64,000 nt of DNA from Nonomuraea aurantiaca (lineage in GTDB: Bacteria; Actinomycetota; Actinomycetes; Streptosporangiales; Streptosporangiaceae): the NCBI RefSeq assembly GCF_020215705.1, contig NZ_JAIWNB010000011.1, positions 248,001 to 312,000 of the forward strand, written 5' to 3'. The notes beneath the pieces were generated by a model. The model saw only the letters and a list, made by a program, of their open reading frames with translations. It searched no databases and was not told the DNA's origin. Shown here in pieces: positions 57,232 through 64,000 of this stretch. The translations under genes and the position numbers were made by a program. Position 1 is the stretch's first letter, and every line of letters begins with the position of its first letter.

Positions 57232-59489
57232 GCAGCCAGGTCCCGGCGAAGGAACTCGGCGGTGTGGGAGCCGTCAGCCGCCAGCAGGTCGCGCGGCGTG
57301 CCCTCGAAGAGCACCCGGCCGCCCTGCCCGCCACCCTCGGGCCCGAGGTCGATGACCCAGTCGGCGTTCTTGACCACGTCCAGGTTGTGCTCGATGACGA
57401 CCACCGAGTTCCCGGCGTCGACGAGCCGGTCCATGATGTCGAGCAGCCGCTTCACGTCCGACATGTGCAGGCCGGTGGTCGGCTCGTCCAGGACGTACAC
57501 GGTGCCGCTCTTGTGCAGTTCAGTGGCCAGCTTGATGCGCTGGCACTCGCCGCCCGACAGCGTGCTGAGCGGCTGCCCGAGCGTGAGGTAGTCGAGCCCG
57601 ACGTCGTTGACCGCGCGCAGCACCCGCCTGAGCTTCGGCTGCGGGAAGAACGCGAACGCCTCGGCCGCCGTCATCTCCAGCACGTCGCTGATCGACTTCC
57701 CGTCGAGCTTGTGCTCCAGCACCTCCGGCCGGAAGCGCCGCCCCTGGCAGACCTCGCAGGTCGACTTCAGCCCGTCCATGAACGCCAGGTCGGTGTAGAT
57801 GACGCCGAGACCCTGGCAGGCGGGGCAGGCGCCCTTGGAGTTGGGGCTGAACAGCGAGGCGCTCACCGAGCCGGCCCGTGCGAACAGCCGCCGGATCTCG
57901 TCCAGCATCCCGGTGTAGGTGGCGGGGTTGGAGCGGCGCGAGACGCTGACGGCCGACTGGTCGATGACCACCGCATCGGGGTGGCGGCTCAGGAACACGT
58001 CGTTGACCAGCGTGCTCTTGCCGGATCCCGCGACGCCCGTCACGACGGTCAGCACGCCGGCGGGGATGTCGACGGTGACGTCCTTCAGGTTGTGCGTGTT
58101 CGCGCCGGCGATCGTCATCGCGCCCGTGGGGCGCCGGTAGCCGGTCTTCAGGGGTAGTCGCTGCTTCATGTACCGGCCGGTCATGGTGTCCGCCTCGGGC
58201 AGCGCCGCCGCGGTGCCCTCGTACACCACCTGCCCGCCGCGTGTCCCGGCGCCGGGGCCGATGTCCACGACGTGGTCGGCGATCCTGATCACCTCGGGGT
58301 CGTGCTCGACGACGATGACCGTGTTGCCCTTGTCCCGCAGCTTGCGCAGCAGCGTGTTGAGCCGTTCGACGTCGCGCGCGTGCAGCCCGACGCTCGGCTC
58401 GTCGAAGACGTACATCATGTCCGTGAGGCTGCTGCTGAGGTGCCGCACCATCTTGACGCGCTGTGACTCGCCGCCCGAGAGCGTGGCGGTCTCGCGGTCG
58501 AGGCTGAGGTAGCCGAGGCCGATCGTGACGAGGTCGCGCACCCGCTCGATCAGGCTCGCCACCACGGGAGCGCCCACCGGGTCGGTGAACCCGGCCAGCA
58601 CCTCAACGAGCTCGGTGGCCTCCATCGCGGCGAGCCGGGCGATGTTGAAGCCGTCGATCTCGCAGCCGAGCACCTCCTGATTGAGCCGGGTGCCCGCGCA
58701 CAGCGCGCAGGTGGCCGTCGTGACGTACTCCTGGAAGAGCCGGCGGTTGGCCTCGGACATCTCGGCGACGTCCTTCTTGATGTACAGGCGGGTGAACCGC
58801 TCCACCACGCCCTCGTAGCTGGAGTTGATCGTGCCGCCCTGCCACTCCAGCGGCACCTTGGCCTGGGCGCCGTGCAGCAGCGTCGCCCATTCCCGCTCGT
58901 CGTAGTCGGCCAGCCTCTTGTCGTTGTCGAACAGGCCGGAGTTGGCGTAGATCTTCCAGTACCAGGTGCCGACCGCGAAGTGCGGGTGCAGGAGGGCACC
59001 TTCGTTCAGCGACCGGGACCTGTCCAGGAAGACGTCGAGGTCGAGCGCGACCGTCCTGCCCAGACCCTCGCATTCGGGGCACATGCCCTGAGGATCGTTG
59101 AACGAGAAGGCGTTGGAGTAGCCGACGAACGGCTTGCCGACCCGCGAGAACAGCAGTCTCAGCAGCGAGTAGATGTCGCTGATCGTGCCGACGGTCGAAC
59201 GCGAGCCGCCCCCGAGCCGCTTCTGGTCGACCACGATCGCGGCGGAGAGGTTCTCGATCACGTCGACGTCCGGCTGCCCGTACTTCGGCAGCCTGTTGCG
59301 GGCGAAGCTGGTGAAGGTCTCGTTGAGCTGCCGCTGCGCCTCGGCGGCCAGGGTGTCGAACACAATGGACGACTTCCCGGACCCGGATACGCCGGTGAAG
59401 ACGGTGATCTGCCCCTTCGGGATGCTCAGGGAGATGTCGCGGAGATTGTTCTCGCGCGCGCCGATGATCTGGATACGGGACGCCTGCAA
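57189..59489 (-). CDS. UvrA-like ABC ATPase (drug-resistance/DrrC type)
   Basis: The 766-residue protein has two UvrA-type ABC domains: first Walker A TGVSGSGKSSIVFDTLA, signature LSGGESQRVKMVRHL; second TGVAGSGKSTLVNDVFL, signature LSGGECQRIKLATEL. Zinc-type Cys motifs CPECEGLG, CALCAGTRL, CPACQGLG and CEVCQGRRF are present. It is about 170 residues shorter than housekeeping UvrA, like the UvrA paralogues (for example DrrC) that protect DNA against intercalators. TTG 59489 follows GAGGAG. The divergent TetR gene and a 37-bp palindrome suggest ligand-induced expression. The C-terminal codons lie in repeat copy B. Confidence 0.9.
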   Translation of the reverse strand: MQASRIQIIGARENNLRDISLSIPKGQITVFTGVSGSGKSSIVFDTLAAEAQRQLNETFTSFARNRLPKYGQPDVDVIENLSAAIVVDQKRLGGGSRSTVGTISDIYSLLRLLFSRVGKPFVGYSNAFSFNDPQGMCPECEGLGRTVALDLDVFLDRSRSLNEGALLHPHFAVGTWYWKIYANSGLFDNDKRLADYDEREWATLLHGAQAKVPLEWQGGTINSSYEGVVERFTRLYIKKDVAEMSEANRRLFQEYVTTATCALCAGTRLNQEVLGCEIDGFNIARLAAMEATELVEVLAGFTDPVGAPVVASLIERVRDLVTIGLGYLSLDRETATLSGGESQRVKMVRHLSSSLTDMMYVFDEPSVGLHARDVERLNTLLRKLRDKGNTVIVVEHDPEVIRIADHVVDIGPGAGTRGGQVVYEGTAAALPEADTMTGRYMKQRLPLKTGYRRPTGAMTIAGANTHNLKDVTVDIPAGVLTVVTGVAGSGKSTLVNDVFLSRHPDAVVIDQSAVSVSRRSNPATYTGMLDEIRRLFARAGSVSASLFSPNSKGACPACQGLGVIYTDLAFMDGLKSTCEVCQGRRFRPEVLEHKLDGKSISDVLEMTAAEAFAFFPQPKLRRVLRAVNDVGLDYLTLGQPLSTLSGGECQRIKLATELHKSGTVYVLDEPTTGLHMSDVKRLLDIMDRLVDAGNSVVVIEHNLDVVKNADWVIDLGPEGGGQGGRVLFEGTPRDLLAADGSHTAEFLRRDLAAWGSGSVTPPSRLL

Positions 59490-59510
59490 CGCCACTCCTC
59501 GATCTCGAGT

Positions 59511-59547
59511 AACTCCGTACGCAGTACATCGTACTATGTACGGAGTT
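59511..59547. promoter_or_regulatory. 37-bp palindrome between the UvrA-like and TetR genes
   Basis: Arms AACTCCGTACGCAGTAC and GTACTATGTACGGAGTT, around a 3-base centre, match at 15 of 17 positions. The TACTAT at 59532-59537 looks like a -10 element, and TACGAT occurs on the opposite strand, so a repressor bound here would block both promoters. The obvious candidate is the adjacent TetR protein. Confidence 0.85.
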
Positions 59548-60339
59548 ATGCTGAGTGAGAAGATGGATGATGTGCCGCTCACGATCGCCCGGACCAGCGC
59601 CGGAGACCCCGCCCGCACCATAGAGCTGCTCTGGAGGCGGCCGGGAGCGCGGCCGGCGCAGCGCGGGCCACGTCAGGGCCACACGGTCGACGAGGTAGTC
59701 GCCGCCGCGATCGCCGTCGCCGACGAGGAGGGCCTCGACGCCACGACGATGCGGCGGGTCGCCCAGGCGCTGGGGATCGGCACGATGTCGCTCTACACGT
59801 ACGTGCCGGGCAAGGCCGAGCTGCTCGACCTCATGCTCGACACGGTCCTCGGCCAGATGCCGCGCCCCGACCTCGCGGACCTGCCGTGGCGGGCGCGGCT
59901 GGAGGCGGTGGCGCGGGCCAACCTCACGCTGTACGAACGACACCCGTGGATGCTCGCCGTGTCCACCACACGCCCGCCGCTCGGCCCGGGGGTCCTGGCC
60001 AAGTACGAGCACGAGCTGCGGGCCTTCGAAGGGCTCGGCCTGGGCGACGTGGAGATGGACGCCGCCCTGACCTACCTGCTCGGCTTCGTCCACGCCTCCG
60101 CCCGCTCAGCCGCCGACCAGCGGGCCGCCCAGAACGACGCGATGACGGACGAGCAGTGGTGGGCCGTCAGCTCTCCGCTGCTCGCCCGCCTCTCCGACGA
60201 GGCCGCCTACCCGACGGCCAGCCGGGTCGGCGCGGCCGCCGGAGCCGCCCACCAGGCCGCCTACAGCGCCGACCACGCCTACGAGTTCGGCCTTGAGCGC
60301 GTCCTGGACGGCCTCCAGGTCCTCATCGAACGCCGCTAG
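59548..60339 (+). CDS. TetR family regulator (TetR_C type)
   Basis: The 263-residue regulator has an unusual N-terminal extension of about 40 residues (ARTIELLWRRPGARPAQRGPRQGHTVDEV) before the helix-turn-helix VAAAIAVADEEGLDATTMRRVAQALGIGTMSLYTYVPGKAELLDLML; the C-terminal domain has the TetR_C pattern. This class includes TetR itself and regulators of efflux genes. The start is uncertain: ATG 59536, 59548 and 59563 are in frame and the promoter palindrome ends at 59547, so 59548 would be nearly leaderless. The partner is the divergent UvrA-like gene. Confidence 0.88.
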   Translation: MLSEKMDDVPLTIARTSAGDPARTIELLWRRPGARPAQRGPRQGHTVDEVVAAAIAVADEEGLDATTMRRVAQALGIGTMSLYTYVPGKAELLDLMLDTVLGQMPRPDLADLPWRARLEAVARANLTLYERHPWMLAVSTTRPPLGPGVLAKYEHELRAFEGLGLGDVEMDAALTYLLGFVHASARSAADQRAAQNDAMTDEQWWAVSSPLLARLSDEAAYPTASRVGAAAGAAHQAAYSADHAYEFGLERVLDGLQVLIERR

Positions 60340-60360
60340 AGGCGCCCTCGCCCGCTACCC

Positions 60361-60519
60361 GTTCTTCCGCTCCGCCGCAGGGGCATCCTCCGAGGGGCCC
60401 GCTTCTTCCCGCTCCCCCGGAGGGGGTATCCCAAGGGACCGCAGCCACCACAGACCGCCACAGGGGCCGAAACGGTCGTGTCACGAACCTCCGGGGACCC
60501 CGTGCGGTCACCGCCCTAG
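60361..60519 (+). repeat. Dispersed intergenic repeat, copy C (longest)
   Basis: Aligns over most of its length with copy A read on the other strand: GTTCTTCCGCTCCG, CTTCTTCCCGCTCCCCC, GGAGGGGGTATCCCAAGGGA, CAGCCACCACAGACCG, then the core GAAACGGTCGTGTCACGAAC and CTCCGGGGACCCC. It fills the space between the TetR stop and the convergent GDT1 stop, and the last bases (CCCTAGACG) include the GDT1 stop codon. Confidence 0.8.
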
Positions 60520-61082
60520 ACGACCGCGTCGACCAGCAGCGCGACCCCGAAGATCGCGAACACCGCGGCGGCCCCATACCTGATCGCCTTCTCCGGCAGG
60601 TGCTTGCCCAGCAGGCGCCCCACCACGATCGCGAGGGCATCGGCGGCGACCATGCCCACGGTGGACCCGATCCAGGTGCCCAGCCAGCCGTGCTGCGTCG
60701 CCAGCGTGATGGTGGCCAGCATGGTCTTGTCACCCAGCTCGCTCAGGAAGAACGCCACCGTCACCGCGACCACGGCGTTCCTGGTGGTGCGCCGGGCCTT
60801 GCGCGACTCCTCTTCCGTCAGCTCGTCACCGCGCAGCGTCCACAGGGCGAAACCCAGGAAGGCGAGGCCGGCCACGACGGAGATGGCGGTGGTGGGCAAC
60901 GCGTCGCCGATCAGCCCGCCCACCGCGACGCTGACGAGGTGCACGGCGGTCGTCGCGATCGTGATGCCGGCCAGCACCGGCCCAGGCTTGAAACGGGTGG
61001 CGAACGTCATCGCCATGAGCTGGCTCTTGTCCCCCATCTCGGCCACGAAAATGACCGCGAGGCTGATCCAGAACGCTTCCAA
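60516..61082 (-). CDS. TMEM165/GDT1 family (UPF0016) manganese transporter candidate
   Basis: The 188-residue membrane protein has the duplicated signature of the GDT1 family: FVAEMGDKSQLMAMTFATRF near the N-terminus and FFLSELGDKTMLATITLATQH in the second half, each within three helices. Relatives such as MneA/Mnx export Mn2+ and others move Ca2+. Here a yybP-ykoY (Mn2+-sensing) riboswitch lies directly upstream, which favours manganese export. The start is TTG 61082. Confidence 0.92.
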   Translation of the reverse strand: MEAFWISLAVIFVAEMGDKSQLMAMTFATRFKPGPVLAGITIATTAVHLVSVAVGGLIGDALPTTAISVVAGLAFLGFALWTLRGDELTEEESRKARRTTRNAVVAVTVAFFLSELGDKTMLATITLATQHGWLGTWIGSTVGMVAADALAIVVGRLLGKHLPEKAIRYGAAAVFAIFGVALLVDAVV

Positions 61083-61118
61083 CTGTCCTCTTCCGCGCGA
61101 CCGAGCCGGAAGCAGGCA

Positions 61119-61268
61119 CCCAGGGAGTTTTCGGGCACGACTTCGGCCCGGTAGCGTCTTGATCCATAGCTACCAGGCCGAAGGTCTCGTCCGCCCGTAC
61201 AGGCCCGCGTGACCGGGCGCGCAAGCGCGCCAGCATGTCGATCACGCGATTGGGACTACTCCCCTTCG
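61119..61268 (-). promoter_or_regulatory. yybP-ykoY manganese riboswitch
   Basis: In the leader of the GDT1 gene the minus strand reads GGGGAGTAG (61264-61256) near its 5' end, then a series of GC hairpins, GACGAGACCTTCGG, a long hairpin (CTTCGGCC...GGTAGC loop GCTACC...GGCCGAAG) and AAAACTCCCTGG at the 3' end that pairs with the 5' GGGGAGT. GGGGAGUA and GAGACCU are the conserved signatures of the yybP-ykoY (Rfam RF00080) aptamer, which binds Mn2+ and switches on UPF0016-type exporters. The gene starts about 37 bases after it. Confidence 0.85.
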
Positions 61269-61305
61269 GTAATTCCGAACAACCATAACAGCGGCCCTCA
61301 GGGAC

Positions 61306-62340
61306 CTATTCCAGCGAGCAGCCGACCAGCACCGGCTCGTTGACGAGCGTGACGCCGAACTTCTCCAGCACCCCGTCACGCACCTCCCCCGCCAGCAGCA
61401 GCAGGTCGGCCGTGGTGCCCGCGCCGGTGGGGTTGGTCAGGGCCAGCGTGTGCTTGGTGGAGATGCGGACCGGCCCGCGTTCGTAACCCTTGCGGTAGCC
61501 GGCCTGCTCGATCAGCCAGGCGGCGGACACCTTGACCGCGCCGTCCGGCATGTCCCAGCGCGGATGACCGGGGGCCCGCGCCGCCAGCTTCTCGGCCTCG
61601 GCGGCCGACAGGACCGGGTTGGTGAAGAACGACCCGGCGCTGCGGGTGTCGGGATCGGCCGGATCGAGCACCATGCCCTTGCCGCGCCGCAGCTCCAGCA
61701 CCGCTCGACGCGCCTGGTCGAGCGGCACGCGGGCGCCCGGCTCGACGCCGAGCCGGGTGGCCAGCTCCTGGTAGGCCACGGGACCCGACAGCTCCGAGAC
61801 GTCGAGCGTGTACGTCACGCCGAGCACCACATGCCGCGCCAGATCCCGCTTGAACGCGCTGTCACGGTAGGAGAAGCCGCACTGCCGCGCCTCCAGGTCG
61901 ACCACCTGCCGCGTCCTGCGGTCGTAGGCGCGTACGCACCTGATGGTCTGGGCCACCTCCTGGCCGTAGGCGCCGACGTTCTGGATCGGGGTCGAGCCCA
62001 CGAGCCCCGGAATGCCGGACATGCACTCGATGCCGGACCAGCCCTCGGCCACCGCGCGAGTGACCAGTCCGTCCCAGTCCTCGCCCGCCTCGACCGTGAC
62101 CAGCACCTCGTCGCCCTCACGGGAGACGGACACGCCCTGGGTGACGACCCGGATGACCAGCCCGTCGAACCCCTCGTCGGCGACCACCAGGTTGCTCCCG
62201 CCGCCCAGCACCAGGGTGGGCTGGGCCTGCCGGTCGGCCTCGGCCACGAGGGAGACGAGGTGCTCCGCCGTACTGGCCTCGACGAATTCGCGGGCAGGGC
62301 CGCCCAGCCCCAGGGTGGTGTACGGCGCGAGGTTCTCCAT
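61306..62340 (-). CDS. murB: UDP-N-acetylmuramate dehydrogenase
   Basis: MurB reduces UDP-GlcNAc-enolpyruvate to UDP-MurNAc using FAD and NADPH. The 344-residue protein has LAPYTTLGLGGPAREFVEA, the FAD-binding TLVLGGGSNLVVADEGFDGLVI, IPGLVGSTPIQNVGAYGQEV and the catalytic Ser in AGSFFTNPVL, then the C-terminal AAWLIEQAGYRKGY. ATG 62340 (MENLAPYTT) is preferred; ATG 62349 three codons earlier is possible. It is convergent-free, with a glycosyltransferase-like gene upstream on the same strand. Confidence 0.95.
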   Translation of the reverse strand: MENLAPYTTLGLGGPAREFVEASTAEHLVSLVAEADRQAQPTLVLGGGSNLVVADEGFDGLVIRVVTQGVSVSREGDEVLVTVEAGEDWDGLVTRAVAEGWSGIECMSGIPGLVGSTPIQNVGAYGQEVAQTIRCVRAYDRRTRQVVDLEARQCGFSYRDSAFKRDLARHVVLGVTYTLDVSELSGPVAYQELATRLGVEPGARVPLDQARRAVLELRRGKGMVLDPADPDTRSAGSFFTNPVLSAAEAEKLAARAPGHPRWDMPDGAVKVSAAWLIEQAGYRKGYERGPVRISTKHTLALTNPTGAGTTADLLLLAGEVRDGVLEKFGVTLVNEPVLVGCSLE

Positions 62341-62400
62341 GGGGCACAAGCTTATGAGGCCCTCGGCATGCCCAGCACCTTGTCGGACTTTCGCCGGGAT

Positions 62401-63402
62401 TCACCCTTGGGGCGCCTCATGGTCGCGCAGGCGGCGTACCGGAAGGCGGTCGGAGGGCACGACCAGCTCGCCCTTGAGGGCCAGCGAGAACTCCAGGTCG
62501 GCGTTCTCACCGTCTCGGGCGTCCTCGGGCAGCGCGCCGATCGCGGCAGACCTGCGTACCGCCATCAGGTCGCCACGCAACGCGCGCACGCGCCCCGGTC
62601 CCGCTTCGTGCCACCCCGTGCCGATCGGCGGTCGCTCCAGCCCGTCCGCCGGTCGCTCCAGGCCGTGCCAGCCCGCCGCCACCGCGCCGTCCGCGACCGC
62701 CGCGACGAGCGGCGTGAGCGCGTCGCCCGACAGCACGATCGAGGTGTCCATCAGCACGTGCACCTCGGACGTGTCGAGGTGCAGCAGCTTGGCCCGGCAG
62801 GCACCCCACGTGGCCGAGCCGCCCCGCCAGTGCGGGGTCTCGGCCACCCGCCACTCGGTGATCCGGTCCGGATGGCGCAGGGCCAGCTCGTGCAGCACCT
62901 CACCGGAGCCGTCCACGTCGCCCAGGTCGAGGGCCAGGACGTGGGCGCCGGTGTGCTCGAGCACCGACTCTATGGACGCCCGTACGTCCTCCGGCCGGCC
63001 GTCGACGATGAGGCTCACGGAGGCCGTGACGTCGGCGGTCGCCACCCGCTGCCGCTCGGCGGCGACGCCCGCCTCGTCGAGCCGGTTGGCGGCCAGGCTC
63101 CCGTCCCAGACGCGCTGGGCGTGCAGCATGTCGTCGTCCGGGTCGCCCCGCTGCTCGGGGTCACCAGAGAAGCCCAGCTCGGCGGCGGGATTGGCGCGAG
63201 CACCCGCGCCTCTCGCCCCCGCGGTGCCGACACCCGTCGCCGCGCCCGCGCCGCCGGTCGTGTCGCGGCCCGTGCCTACGGCGCCCGCCACGTCCTCGGT
63301 CCTGACGGGACCCAGGTGGCCGGGCGGCTTGTCGGTCACCGCGGAGACCGGGATCGATTCGACCGTGGGCCAGATCCTGCCTTGGTGCGGAGCTGTATTC
63401 AT
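62401..63402 (-). CDS. Glycosyltransferase-2-like protein
   Basis: The 333-residue protein has a disordered Gly/Ala-rich N-terminus (about 1-90) and then a stretch resembling a GT2 (GT-A) fold: TASVSLIVDGRPEDVRASIESVLEHTGAHVLALDLGDVDGSGEVLHEL. VLMDTSIVLSGDALTPLVAAVADG stands where the DXD region is expected, but a clear DXD is not seen; MDTS may replace it. So the enzyme may be divergent or inactive. It is placed between murB and hadB in the same orientation, an order I have seen in other actinobacteria. Start ATG 63402 is the furthest in-frame ATG. Confidence 0.65.
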   Translation of the reverse strand: MNTAPHQGRIWPTVESIPVSAVTDKPPGHLGPVRTEDVAGAVGTGRDTTGGAGAATGVGTAGARGAGARANPAAELGFSGDPEQRGDPDDDMLHAQRVWDGSLAANRLDEAGVAAERQRVATADVTASVSLIVDGRPEDVRASIESVLEHTGAHVLALDLGDVDGSGEVLHELALRHPDRITEWRVAETPHWRGGSATWGACRAKLLHLDTSEVHVLMDTSIVLSGDALTPLVAAVADGAVAAGWHGLERPADGLERPPIGTGWHEAGPGRVRALRGDLMAVRRSAAIGALPEDARDGENADLEFSLALKGELVVPSDRLPVRRLRDHEAPQG

Positions 63403-63491
63403 AGGGTCCCGCGTACCCGAGAGCCGCCCCGCCTATCATCGCGCCGAGCTCATCCCGCTGGGCTCATCGCCCTCGCGAGCTGAACACCGCG

Positions 63492-63920
63492 CTACGCGAG
63501 CTGGACCACCGCGCGGGCCTTGGACAGCACCCGGGTGTCGCCCGCCCTGGCCGTCAGCGCGACGACCACGCGCTTGTCCGGCAGCTTCTGCTCCACGACA
63601 CCGCTGATGGTGATCGTCGCACCCTCGTCGTCGTCGGGCACGACCACCATCGAGGAGAACCGCACCCCGAAGTCGACCACCGCGCCGGGATCGCCGACCC
63701 AGTCGGTGACGAACCGGCCGCCCTGCGCCATCGTGTACATGCCGTGCGCGATGACGTCGGGCAACCCCACCGCCTTGGCGAACCGCTCGTTCCAGTGGAT
63801 CTGGTTGAAGTCGCCCGACGCCCCCGCGTACATCACCAGGTTGAGCCTGCGGACGTCGTAGCCGATGGCCGGGATCTCGTACCCGACCTCGATCTCGTCG
63901 TACTTCACCGTGGCAGTCAT
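63492..63920 (-). CDS. hadB: MaoC-like dehydratase, HadB-type
   Basis: The 142-residue hot-dog-fold protein has YAGASGDFNQIHWNERFAKAVGLPDVIAHGMYTMAQGGRFV, the R-specific hydratase motif with the catalytic Asp and His. In mycolate and related fatty-acid elongation, HadA and HadB form (3R)-hydroxyacyl-ACP dehydratase. ATG 63920 lies one base after the stop of the HadA-like gene, so the subunits are co-translated. Confidence 0.88.
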   Translation of the reverse strand: MTATVKYDEIEVGYEIPAIGYDVRRLNLVMYAGASGDFNQIHWNERFAKAVGLPDVIAHGMYTMAQGGRFVTDWVGDPGAVVDFGVRFSSMVVVPDDDEGATITISGVVEQKLPDKRVVVALTARAGDTRVLSKARAVVQLA

Positions 63921-63921
63921 C

Positions 63922-64000
63922 TCAGGCCGCCCCTCCGCGCTCGACGATCGTGTTGTACGTGGTGCAGACCGGCTCACCTGCGACCGTGGCGATGTCGCTT
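63922..64000 (-). CDS. hadA: HadA-like MaoC protein, C-terminal end only
   Basis: Only the last 26 codons lie in the window. They read GEPVCTTYNTIVERGGAA, the typical C-terminus of FAS1-like/HadA dehydratase subunits, and the stop is one base before the hadB ATG. Identification rests on this fragment and on the partner. Confidence 0.75.
   Translation of the reverse strand, partial: SDIATVAGEPVCTTYNTIVERGGAA

Noticed and set aside
1-64000. tRNA, rRNA, CRISPR and transposase genes
   Set aside because: I looked for cloverleaf arms with GGTTCGAATC-type loops, regularly spaced 25-40 bp repeats with unique spacers and DDE or recombinase motifs. None was convincing. The tandem repeats found have no unique spacers.

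Overview
The window is about 64 kb of high-GC chromosome from an actinobacterium. A mycothiol synthase (mshD), many GTG/TTG and apparently leaderless starts, LAL-type LuxR, TetR and RpiR regulators, a HadA/HadB pair and a yybP-ykoY riboswitch of actinobacterial type all point that way. Gene style resembles Streptosporangiaceae such as Nonomuraea; that placement is an inference, since no marker RNA gene lies in the window. I found no tRNA, rRNA, CRISPR array, integrase, transposase or phage gene.

Layout. 1-490: end of dcd. 490-1301: a long non-coding stretch with degenerate GC-rich repeats. 1302-8219: DUF47/Pit phosphate uptake pair, mshD, a secreted 5'-nucleotidase, a hydroxyacid dehydrogenase and a sensor kinase without a response regulator. 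8478-14104: epimerase-like protein, NCS1 permease, alkylsulfatase, HAD phosphatase and GNAT protein. 14123-20419: PRPP-synthetase-like protein, two damaged SDR genes, a nucleotidyltransferase-fold protein, a DinB/MDMPI-type protein, a TetR/FAD-monooxygenase pair and an NmrA-type reductase. 20409-26125 (minus): five-gene oligopeptide ABC importer whose binding protein carries a C-terminal membrane anchor. 26244-33120: ABC-F protein, DUF2809 protein, amino acid permease, lipB, PspC-domain protein, HAD-like protein, AraC regulator and NmrA-type protein.

33167-40423 holds a tightly overlapping minus-strand operon: a C45-family NTN hydrolase, a lipoprotein binding protein, two permeases separated by a 23-codon ORF, and two ATPases. 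A MurR/RpiR regulator is divergent to it. This looks like a regulated system that imports and hydrolyses an N-acylated or peptidic substrate. 40465-49268: uppP, MFS/ArsR pair, hrpB, a threonine-synthase-like PLP enzyme, an SPFH-RHH two-gene module under a composite palindrome, and an amidase. 49277-53757: LysR regulator and a deoC operon with an active aldehyde dehydrogenase plus a half-length catalytic-Cys-less paralogue, which together resemble a split ALDH16. 53887-60339: small protein, giant LAL regulator, UvrA-like protein and divergent TetR sharing a 37-bp palindrome. 60516-64000: a GDT1/TMEM165 manganese exporter candidate behind a yybP-ykoY riboswitch, murB, a glycosyltransferase-like protein, and hadB/hadA.

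The main unexpected signal is a dispersed intergenic repeat family of about 80-160 bp (copies near 10.9, 54.1, 57.1 and 60.4 kb, with a fragment near 15.7 kb). It sits mostly between convergent genes and shares a core resembling GAGACGGTCNCGTGACGAACCCC. One copy supplies the last codons of the UvrA-like gene.
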